NCBI GenBank assembly: GCA_017629415.1
Contig: JAGBXG010000476.1
Span: 1-7,257 of the forward strand
From: Pseudomonadota bacterium
Lineage (GTDB): Bacteria > Myxococcota > Bradymonadia > UBA4248
Length of the DNA: 7,257 bases
Direction of reading: 5' to 3'
The notes beneath the pieces were generated by a model that searched no databases, had not been told where the DNA came from, and worked only from the letters and a program-made list of their open reading frames with translations. The translations under genes and the position numbers were made by a program. Below, piece after piece: positions 1-6,096 of the stretch; the first letter of the stretch is position 1; every line of letters starts with the position of its first letter.

Positions 1-2777
1 AGTTTGGGCTGTTTGCCAAAATACAACTGGTAAAGATAAACGAGGATTTCGGCATCTAGAGCTGCATACTCAAGCTGTACAGGCGAAAGCGGCCGTTTGT
101 CCCAATGCGATTGCTGGCACGCTTTATCCATGTCGAGATTAAACTCTCGCATGCACACCGCTTTGAGCGAATGACCGCCCAGTGCTTTCATGCCATGACG
201 TTTGCGACTGACACAAAGTGTATCGACAACGGGCGCAATTTGCATCCCAAGCTTGCCAAGAACGCGTTTTTCAAAACTCGCGTTGTGAATCACCTTAATA
301 ATATTGGGATGATTAAAAAGATGCGCCAACGGCGTAATATTTACTGCCATGGGATCAATGATGAAAGACTGTTCGGCACACCCAATCTGAATCAAACAAA
401 GCCTTTGATCATACAATGTTGTTTCGACATCCAAGCCGATAAAAGGCTGTTTGAGCATCATATTTAAGGCCAGCCCTAAATTTTTGTCATTGTCGATGTA
501 ATACCACGGCATACGCGTGTGCATGATGCCGTTTTGGGGCCGTGTACCCGTGTTTTGGGAATGCACTCGACATGAAATGCCACAAGTTGGATGCGTTTCT
601 ATAGGTTTGGACGGCTCCGGTTGAGATTCTGAGGTGAAAACCTGACTTTGCATATCTGCATGTTCACAGCTTTGAGCATCCGCCCCTTCAGAATCCGATT
701 TTTGCGGCATCACCGATGCTTTTTGCGGCCTGTGAGATTCTGTTGCAGACGATTTAACGGATGTCTTTCGTGAAATCGTGTCGGGGATAACATGCGTCAA
801 ACGGAGTGCCGGATCGATATGACGAAGGTCTTGAACTTCAACGACAGGAATGACTGTATTGGGCACAGACTTGGCCCATGCAGCCATTTCATTCATGAAT
901 TGCTGATGCACCATACCTGGCGGCAAAATCTCCAATAACCAGCTGTAGAGATGCGTTTTCTGCCATTGTTTTTGGAAAGCCTGATACGTTTGATCGGCCA
1001 GTTCCGGCATTGTGCATCCATTTTGATGATGTTCTCTCCATCTGTGTATGGCACTGACCAAATCCGACAATCTCTGGATAATTTGGGTGATGGTTGAGCC
1101 AGCTTGACGTGCCCATGCCAACCGAATATGGCAATTGCCGTATGAAATGCGAAGTTTTGGCGCCAACAAAGCCAATATTTGCACAGTCATCGCGTTATAC
1201 TGTGCCCCGGCAAATGTCCACCAATGCGCGATATCTAAAGTCGTTTCAATAAAGTTTTCAGCCGGAGCATCAGCAAATGAAGCCTGTGTTTGCGCAAGTT
1301 TTGAGACACAGACTTCATCCAGCAACAAATCATCATCTGCATACCCCTCCGCATAGAGGAGTTTTTGAACACGTTGTGTCTGATCGAATGACAAGCACAT
1401 GGGCATGGCATCGAGCCAAGCCGAGGCTGCAGGTTCTGTGTTAATGCGCAAGATGGCGGTATTTCCAAGGAGATTATGAAACAGCCTCTGAACAGGCTGC
1501 AACCCCAAGCTGAACCTCTGGCTCACCGGCTGCCGCAAAAAATCTGTAGAAATCATGCCCATCAACTGATGATTGGGCGATTCACAAACCGTTGTCTGCC
1601 GCCATCCATGCAACACCCCAAGCTCGGTAAAATGCGTCATACCTGGAAATTTCTGACGCCCTTTAGTTGTCATGACATAAGCATTATCCTGGCATGATAC
1701 GAGACCATTTTGACACCAATACTGGAGCGCACATTTTTGAGCATCTGTCAGGTCTTGAGATGACGTCAGAACATGATTTTGGCAAAGTTGAGCGTAAAGC
1801 GCATAGATCTGAACAAAAACCGCCGGTATTTCTCCAGATTCTATCGATTTCTGCTGATGATTGGCCAAAATATTGAGCAATGACAGCCGATTTGACGCCA
1901 AGTACGAAAGATGCACTTTTTGTGTCACAGGAGAAATAGGCAGCACATGCTTGGCACAACATCGAAGATCAGTATCCGGCATGGGATCAATTCCCACGAG
2001 ATGCCGCCAAGTTCCTGTGTGGGGAAGATAATGATTTTCAAAGTTATGAATCAGAGTTTGGGTACCGTTTTGACCGTTCAATTGCCCTGTTTTTTGTACT
2101 TCTGCCAAAGTTTGTGCTGTTAAATGGGCACGGTGACAGGATTCTGCATAGCGTAATTGATGGATTTCAGTTCTACACGCGACCAAAGATTGCGTAGATT
2201 TGCAATGTTTCCAAAACTTATCAGGCAAAATCCTGGCAGGATCGGCATGATCAGAAAAATAATAGACTACAGGCTGATGGCAGTCCAAGTCCTCAGCCAA
2301 TGCAATACGTTCAATGGCATAGGGGCACTTGTGTTTAAAGACTTCAAACAGACCATGAGGCACCATAAAGACAGGTGAAGTCTGGGGCGGCAAAGAAAGC
2401 TTCGCACAAACATGAAAGAGATAGGCAAGACTCAGATCTTCAAACTGCGATGTCTCAAGCCAAATGATGCAAGAATGGCATGATTGACAATAGTTTTGGC
2501 TGACATCCGGGGATGTTGACAGCCAATTTTCCAGTTCTGCAGGTGTTGTGACGAAAATTTTGGCAGCAAATTCTGATTTTTGTCCAAAAACTTGTGTCAA
2601 AGCCGCCTGCATGGAAAGCACGGATTGCGCATGCGGCATCACAAGCAGGGCACATCCGCTGCATGTTTCCATACGGTGCTCAAGTTCTTGAAGAAAGAAC
2701 CGCATAATCCATTGACGATTTCCCGTGACGCAAACGGGATGCGGATGCCCTAATAATTCTGAAAACTGCTGACTCAT
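1..2777 (-). CDS. Degenerate Lhr-like helicase fused to DEDDy (RNase D-like) 3'-5' exonuclease, C-terminus cut by window edge
   Basis: An open frame of 925 codons runs from the ATG at 2777 to the left edge with no stop; I checked every codon. The C-terminal part (about residues 755-925) is an RNase D-like exonuclease: ExoI is FIGLDVETT (D783, E785), ExoII is VIHNASFEKR (E836 where Asp is usual) and ExoIII is YAALD (Y904, D908), the DEDDy signature. Residues 1-540 resemble an Lhr-type superfamily 2 helicase that has shrunk. There is RecA-like beta/alpha alternation with a TTPAELENWL strand, a winged-helix-like stretch near 320-385, and a WWTFAG motif at 519-524 followed by alternating beta and helix. 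No GKT or DExH motif is present. Residues 665-750 are an S/Q/E/K-rich, probably disordered linker. The start overlaps the upstream stop as ATGA and has no strong ribosome site, so coupled translation is likely. It probably processes or degrades RNA or DNA ends in the cytoplasm. The exonuclease call is firm; the helicase ancestry is inference. Confidence 0.85.
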   Translation of the reverse strand, partial: MSQQFSELLGHPHPVCVTGNRQWIMRFFLQELEHRMETCSGCALLVMPHAQSVLSMQAALTQVFGQKSEFAAKIFVTTPAELENWLSTSPDVSQNYCQSCHSCIIWLETSQFEDLSLAYLFHVCAKLSLPPQTSPVFMVPHGLFEVFKHKCPYAIERIALAEDLDCHQPVVYYFSDHADPARILPDKFWKHCKSTQSLVACRTEIHQLRYAESCHRAHLTAQTLAEVQKTGQLNGQNGTQTLIHNFENHYLPHTGTWRHLVGIDPMPDTDLRCCAKHVLPISPVTQKVHLSYLASNRLSLLNILANHQQKSIESGEIPAVFVQIYALYAQLCQNHVLTSSQDLTDAQKCALQYWCQNGLVSCQDNAYVMTTKGRQKFPGMTHFTELGVLHGWRQTTVCESPNHQLMGMISTDFLRQPVSQRFSLGLQPVQRLFHNLLGNTAILRINTEPAASAWLDAMPMCLSFDQTQRVQKLLYAEGYADDDLLLDEVCVSKLAQTQASFADAPAENFIETTLDIAHWWTFAGAQYNAMTVQILALLAPKLRISYGNCHIRLAWARQAGSTITQIIQRLSDLVSAIHRWREHHQNGCTMPELADQTYQAFQKQWQKTHLYSWLLEILPPGMVHQQFMNEMAAWAKSVPNTVIPVVEVQDLRHIDPALRLTHVIPDTISRKTSVKSSATESHRPQKASVMPQKSDSEGADAQSCEHADMQSQVFTSESQPEPSKPIETHPTCGISCRVHSQNTGTRPQNGIMHTRMPWYYIDNDKNLGLALNMMLKQPFIGLDVETTLYDQRLCLIQIGCAEQSFIIDPMAVNITPLAHLFNHPNIIKVIHNASFEKRVLGKLGMQIAPVVDTLCVSRKRHGMKALGGHSLKAVCMREFNLDMDKACQQSHWDKRPLSPVQLEYAALDAEILVYLYQLYFGKQPK

Positions 2778-3154
2778 TCTCTTAAAAATAGCTCAATAGT
2801 GGCGTTGTCTTCCGGGACATTCATGTATTGTTTGACGACATGTGTTTTGCCTTTGTCCGAAGTGATAATACCTCGGATAAGGTACTGCCCGGGACGCAAA
2901 TCCAGACGTTGCTGTGCCATACGATCGGAAGCCAATGGCTGACTGAATGAGGCAGCTACATCGGTATCATCTTCGACATCGACAATGGTCATATCCATGC
3001 GCACAGGCTTGTCTGTTCCCTGAATGACAGGCTTGAGATAGAGATCAACCGAAACTTTGCGATAATTGCCCCAAAACCAAACAATGGCACAGACTGCCAA
3101 CATAAAGATGATCGGCTTGAGGCTGCGTTTGAGCGTGTCTTTTGTAAAAATCAT
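2774..3154 (-). CDS. Small single-pass membrane protein with extracytoplasmic beta-rich domain, unknown function
   Basis: I do not recognise this 126-residue protein. It has a short basic N-terminus (TKDTLKRSLK), one hydrophobic segment at about residues 14-28 (rich in I, F, A, V, W) and then a domain of about 95 residues with alternating hydrophobic strands. An LRPGQY turn at 86-91 is typical of beta-sandwich modules. By the positive-inside rule the tail should lie outside the cytoplasmic membrane. I place the start at 3154 because its ATG forms an ATGA overlap with the stop of the phosphoesterase gene, the same geometry as the other junctions of this operon, and an AGGAG lies 11 bases upstream. 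A longer version starting at 3190 would overlap the previous gene by 40 bases and is less likely. Its own stop overlaps the start of the exonuclease fusion gene. It may anchor or sense something for its neighbours, but nothing shows this directly. Confidence 0.8.
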   Translation of the reverse strand: MIFTKDTLKRSLKPIIFMLAVCAIVWFWGNYRKVSVDLYLKPVIQGTDKPVRMDMTIVDVEDDTDVAASFSQPLASDRMAQQRLDLRPGQYLIRGIITSDKGKTHVVKQYMNVPEDNATIELFLRE

Positions 3155-4047
3155 ACCGATGGAAGCTCCTGGGGTGTCCAAGTTTTCCACAAACTGAAGG
3201 CATCATGATCAAACCGCCATGTTTCGATTTGAGTGATGGCTTTGTCTTCGACAGTATAAAGATTGAATTTGCCAGCCTTATTTTCATGATGATATCGGCA
3301 AATACTGCATGATCCTGTTTCAGCAATGATAAGGTTCTCAATCTGCTTGATAAAATAAAGATGATTATGGCCGTGCATCACAAGTTGCACACCATATTGC
3401 CGGCAAATATCGAGCAATTGTTCTCGGTCTTCCAGGCATCGCAAGCTTTCGCCGGATGCCATATTGACTTGAAACAAATGATGATGCAGAGCAACAATCT
3501 TGACACAGTCACGGACACTGGGATGCTCAAGCACTTTTTTTAAATCATCGAGCTGTGTTTGTCCGAGTTTTCCGGCAGCCACAAACCAAGGGCGCGGCTG
3601 TGCCGAGCAAAGGCCAATAAAAGCGATATTATTGACACACCGCACAAACGGCCATGTTCCGGACACCTCTGCATCCACATTTCCCGGTGCTGCGGTATAA
3701 ATCATAGATTCAAATCGTTTGGCCTTGGCACTTTCACGCGTATAAAAATCATGATTGCCGGGAACAATGGTCATTTGTTCATCACGAAAATACTGATTCA
3801 GCATGGTTTTGACCCCAGCAAACTCTCCGGGTAAAGCCAAGTTCGTCAAATCTCCGGTAATGACGAGATGTTCACAACCTTGTTCGACAAGGGTTTTAAG
3901 GGCACATTGTGCAGTCTGACGCGAATGCGTTTTGGCACGGCCAGCCAGCAGATTAATGCCGCCTGAAATCCGCTTATTAAAAAAATCTGTGACTTTTGCG
4001 CCCGTTGTGTCGAGCCAATGAATGTCGCTGATATGGCCTATTTTCAT
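3151..4047 (-). CDS. Calcineurin-type metallophosphoesterase
   Basis: This 298-residue protein carries all the signature blocks of the calcineurin-like phosphoesterase family in order: SDIHW (D8, H10), GDLTN (D66), GNHD (97-100), a histidine run at 188-190 and GHNH (226-229). These build the two-metal site that hydrolyses phosphate mono- or diesters. There is no signal peptide; the metal-binding DxH sits at the extreme N-terminus, which also fixes the start. Overall layout resembles the CpdA/Icc-like branch, whose members include cyclic-nucleotide and other phosphodiesterases, but substrate cannot be assigned from the motifs. The start ATG overlaps the panD stop as ATGA, and the stop overlaps the start of the small membrane protein gene in the same way, so it is the second gene of a tightly coupled operon. 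A phosphodiesterase beside an exonuclease fusion could act on nucleotides or nucleic-acid ends; that is inference. Confidence 0.9.
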   Translation of the reverse strand: MKIGHISDIHWLDTTGAKVTDFFNKRISGGINLLAGRAKTHSRQTAQCALKTLVEQGCEHLVITGDLTNLALPGEFAGVKTMLNQYFRDEQMTIVPGNHDFYTRESAKAKRFESMIYTAAPGNVDAEVSGTWPFVRCVNNIAFIGLCSAQPRPWFVAAGKLGQTQLDDLKKVLEHPSVRDCVKIVALHHHLFQVNMASGESLRCLEDREQLLDICRQYGVQLVMHGHNHLYFIKQIENLIIAETGSCSICRYHHENKAGKFNLYTVEDKAITQIETWRFDHDAFSLWKTWTPQELPSV

Positions 4048-4397
4048 ATTGATTTCGGAATTTCCTGATTATTGTCATCGACAAGGATGATCGTGGGCTG
4101 ATGGCTATCAGCTTCGGCTTTATCCATCATTGCATAGGTTGCAATAATCACCTTATCCCCTGGCTGCACACATCTGGCCGCGGCCCCATTGAGCGTGATT
4201 TCTCCGGGATTGCCGTAAATCACATAAGTGCTGAATCTTTCACCATTGGTGACATTATAAATATCAACACGTTCCCATTCACAGATGTTGGCTTTTTGAG
4301 CCAGTGCACTATCAATCGAAATGGATCCTTGATAATTGAGATTCGCACAAGTTACAGTGGCACGATGGATTTTAGATTTAAGAAGCTGAAGCAGCAT
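4044..4397 (-). CDS. panD: Aspartate 1-decarboxylase proenzyme (pyruvoyl-dependent)
   Basis: PanD converts L-aspartate to beta-alanine, a precursor of pantothenate and coenzyme A, in the cytoplasm. The 117-residue protein aligns by eye with the E. coli enzyme (126 residues). It has K9, H11 and R12 near the N-terminus, the self-cleavage site Gly24-Ser25 (in YQGSISID) where Ser25 becomes the pyruvoyl group, R54 with T57 and Y58 in NVTNGERFSTY, and the NGAAA block at 70-74. All residues needed for processing and substrate binding are present, so the protein should be active. Most bacterial versions need no separate maturation factor except in enterobacteria (PanZ). A GG-containing purine stretch (TAAAGG on the minus strand) ends 10 bases before the ATG. 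It is the first gene of a minus-strand operon and its TGA overlaps the next ATG. No panB or panC is visible in the window. Confidence 0.95.
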   Translation of the reverse strand: MLLQLLKSKIHRATVTCANLNYQGSISIDSALAQKANICEWERVDIYNVTNGERFSTYVIYGNPGEITLNGAAARCVQPGDKVIIATYAMMDKAEADSHQPTIILVDDNNQEIPKSI

Positions 4398-4500
4398 TGA
4401 AAAGATGCCTTTATTTTACAGTAAAAAAATGAATTGTCCTTGAAGATGAGGACAGTCAAGCTATAAGCGGCTCGCAGGCGCACACAAAATGATTTGCGCA

Positions 4501-4528
4501 TTGAGCTTGTGGCGCTCATATAAATAAT
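4501..4528 (+). promoter_or_regulatory. Candidate sigma-70 promoter for the hydantoinase gene
   Basis: TTGAGC (4501-4506) and AATAAT (4523-4528) match the -35 and -10 consensus at four and five of six positions with a 16-base spacer. Transcription would begin near 4535, leaving a leader of about 30 bases that includes the ribosome site. The right arm of the imperfect inverted repeat (4507-4515) falls within the spacer, where a bound repressor would block polymerase. This rests on consensus matching only. Confidence 0.3.
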
Positions 4529-4551
4529 TGCCGGTATCATGGCAACGACCA

Positions 4552-4563
4552 AAAAGGGATAGT
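4552..4563 (+). promoter_or_regulatory. Ribosome binding site deciding the hydantoinase start
   Basis: The purine-rich AAAAGGGA lies about five bases before the ATG at 4564. It selects that start over the in-frame ATG at 4528, which has no such site and would add 12 residues that do not fit the family N-terminus (the expected opening, a short strand reading KLFINGCV, begins right after 4564). Confidence 0.7.
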
Positions 4564-5904
4564 ATGACGACAAAACTTTTTATCAACGGCTGCGTGATTT
4601 CAGGGAAAACAGCTTTGCAAGCTGATATTCTGGTTCGTGACAGCAAAATTGCGGCCATTGGAAATCATTTGGTATCCGACTTGAGCGATATTGAAATCAT
4701 CGACTGCACCGGCTGCATCGTCATACCCGGTGCCATTGATGCCCATTGTCATATACAGCTCGACACAGGCATTTTTGCGACCCCCGACAATTGGTGGATA
4801 GGCAGTCAAGAAGCTGCGCGCGGCGGCATTACAACCGTCATCGATTTTGTAGGACCTCAGCCGGATGAAGATTTGCGCCATGCCCTGGACTTCAGACTTG
4901 AACAGGCACGTGACAGCATTATCGATTATACATTTCATATGACGGCTTTGGATGCCAAACCCCAAACCTTAAATGCGATTGCCCAATGTCCATCTTGGGG
5001 CATTTCATCACTCAAACTTTATACGACATACCGCCCAAACTATTATTTGGACGATGCCGCACTGCTCCAAATCCTCACTCAAGCTGCCAAAAGCCAATTA
5101 ACGACGCTGATTCACTGTGAAAATGATGCCATTGTGACAGCCGAAACAGCCAAACACACCCACAAAGAACTTTGGCGTGCCTATCCCGACATGCGTCCAG
5201 CCATCGCCGAATCCGAAGCCGCCGAACGCGTCATACGTTTGGCTGAATACACCGGTGCTCGCGTGGTCATTGCCCACAATTCCTGTGCGAAAACCGCCGA
5301 AGCCGTTGCCCAGGCACGGCGGCGCGGTGTTGCCGTTTACAATGAAACCTGTCCGCAATATCTGTTTTTGAATGGCGACGACAACCGTCACAGCGATGAA
5401 CCCTGGCGTTATATCCTTCAGCCGCCTCTTCGCACGTTGGAAGACAACGCCGGACTCTGCCAAGCCGTCAAATCTGGAGATGTGGACATGATCATTACCG
5501 ATCATTGCGCCTATACGCGTCAACAAAAAGAAAATGCACCCACCGGCACACCTGGCGGCCTTCCCGGCCTCGAAACCCTGCTCGTTCTGACTGCAGCCAT
5601 CCCCGACATGACCTGGTGTGACGTGGCTCGCGTGTTGGCCGAAAATCCTGCTCGTATTTACGGTCTTTGGCCCCAAAAAGGCGCCATATTGCCCGGTTTT
5701 GATGCCGATATCGTCGTCCTTAAAGACGAATCTTACACACTGGATGAAAGTCAGCTGCAATCTTTTGCCGGTTACTCACCTTTCCATGGAAAACAAGCGC
5801 GCGGCCACATCCTGCGCGTTTTCCGGCGCGGCGAAGAAATTATTCGCGAAGGCAAAACATTGGCCTCCAAAGGCAGCGGACACACCGTCATGCCGCACTG
5901 CTAA
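4564..5904 (+). CDS. Dihydropyrimidinase/hydantoinase-type cyclic amidohydrolase
   Basis: This 446-residue cytoplasmic metalloenzyme belongs to the dihydroorotase, allantoinase and hydantoinase group of the amidohydrolase superfamily. It has the two-metal TIM-barrel ligands in order: DAHCH (D59, H61, H63), K151 in SSLKLYTTY as the carboxylated bridging lysine, H184 in IHCEN, H238 in IAHNS and the catalytic D313 in TDHCAYT. Y259 and the NETCPQYL block, followed by NPARIYGLWPQKGAILPGFDADIVVL near the C-terminus, are shared with dihydropyrimidinases and D-hydantoinases (usual length about 450-480). These open the ring of dihydrouracil, dihydrothymine or 5-substituted hydantoins. The FMAYK segment typical of classical dihydropyrimidinase is LYTTYR here, so the substrate may differ; a dihydroorotase-like or allantoinase-like role cannot be excluded. 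The gene stands alone: no beta-ureidopropionase, N-carbamoyl amidohydrolase or transporter is adjacent. A strong terminator-like structure follows. Confidence 0.85.
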   Translation: MTTKLFINGCVISGKTALQADILVRDSKIAAIGNHLVSDLSDIEIIDCTGCIVIPGAIDAHCHIQLDTGIFATPDNWWIGSQEAARGGITTVIDFVGPQPDEDLRHALDFRLEQARDSIIDYTFHMTALDAKPQTLNAIAQCPSWGISSLKLYTTYRPNYYLDDAALLQILTQAAKSQLTTLIHCENDAIVTAETAKHTHKELWRAYPDMRPAIAESEAAERVIRLAEYTGARVVIAHNSCAKTAEAVAQARRRGVAVYNETCPQYLFLNGDDNRHSDEPWRYILQPPLRTLEDNAGLCQAVKSGDVDMIITDHCAYTRQQKENAPTGTPGGLPGLETLLVLTAAIPDMTWCDVARVLAENPARIYGLWPQKGAILPGFDADIVVLKDESYTLDESQLQSFAGYSPFHGKQARGHILRVFRRGEEIIREGKTLASKGSGHTVMPHC

Positions 5905-5950
5905 CCTCCCCAAAACCAACAAGTACCACCCCAACACTTAAACTGCTCTT

Positions 5951-5963
5951 CGCATGAAATGCG
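5951..5963. repeat. Small perfect hairpin, first of a cluster
   Basis: CGCAT and ATGCG form a 5-base perfect inverted repeat around a GAA loop, 47 bases after the hydantoinase stop. It is the first of three consecutive stem-loops between that gene and mutY. Confidence 0.5.
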
Positions 5964-6044
5964 CGCGGCTATGCCGGCCTTTCAGGCCGCCATACGCCTT
6001 GCGTGGCGCGGCTATTTCGCCAAAAAGCTCCATACGCCGCGCCA
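5963..6044. repeat. Two related palindromic modules in tandem (REP-like)
   Basis: GCGCGGCTAT occurs at 5963-5972 and again at 6006-6015, and CCATACGCC at 5990-5998 and again at 6030-6038. Each pair brackets a different central sequence, so the region reads as two copies of a module with conserved arms and divergent loops. The first module folds as TATGcCGGCCT/AGGCCGcCATA around a TTC loop (5970-5994, one C-C mismatch). The second folds as TGGCGCGGC/GCCGCGCCA (6004-6012 with 6036-6044). The GCGCGGC of module one can also pair with the GCCGCGC of module two (6036-6042), so the folds are mutually exclusive in part. This layout resembles bacterial REP-type intergenic palindromes or a duplicated terminator. 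Confidence 0.6.
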
Positions 6045-6054
6045 ATAATTTTTT
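6004..6054 (+). terminator. Intrinsic terminator after the hydantoinase gene
   Basis: A perfect 9-base GC-rich stem (6004-6012 with 6036-6044) is followed after four bases by a run of six T (6049-6054) on the plus strand. The 23-base loop can shorten by pairing TAT with ATA across one bulged C. Position and strand fit termination of the hydantoinase transcript about 140 bases after its stop and about 43 bases before mutY. Confidence 0.6.
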
Positions 6055-6096
6055 GCTTCACACCTTGCCCCTCAAAGCAAATCCTCCATTTTATCT

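Larger units (their letters stand above)
4398..4563. promoter_or_regulatory. Divergent intergenic control region between panD and the hydantoinase gene
   Basis: This 166-base stretch separates two divergently read genes and must hold the promoters of both transcription units. It is more AT-rich than the flanking genes. It contains a perfect 6-base inverted repeat (TGTCCT at 4435-4440, AGGACA at 4449-4454, 8-base loop). It also contains an imperfect one: GCGC with CACAA at 4478-4487 against TTGTG with GCGC at 4507-4515, with one bulged base. Either could be an operator or a leader hairpin. For panD, a TTGACT lies at 4454-4459 on the minus strand, but no good -10 box sits at the right distance, so I do not call that promoter. 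Confidence 0.5.

Noticed and set aside
105..467. Plus-strand ORF of 120 codons at the left end
   Set aside because: It lies exactly opposite the conserved exonuclease motifs of the minus-strand fusion gene, in mirrored codon register, and its translation has no recognisable features.
889..1962. Several short ORFs on both strands within 889-1962
   Set aside because: All are shadows of the continuous minus-strand frame, which encodes the helicase-like region without a stop.
3155..3190. Upstream start for the small membrane protein at 3190
   Set aside because: It would overlap the phosphoesterase gene by 40 bases; the start at 3154 gives the ATGA overlap seen at the other junctions and has AGGAG upstream.
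4419..4459. Possible panD promoter (TTGACT at 4454-4459, or AGGACA with TAAAAT at 4413-4440, minus strand)
   Set aside because: The first lacks a credible -10 box at proper spacing; the second would start transcription at or beyond the ribosome site.
5098..5760. Antisense ORF of 220 codons inside the hydantoinase gene
   Set aside because: The plus-strand frame carries all catalytic motifs; the antisense product is glycine- and phenylalanine-rich as expected from the reverse complement of GCC- and GAA-rich codons, with no good start context.
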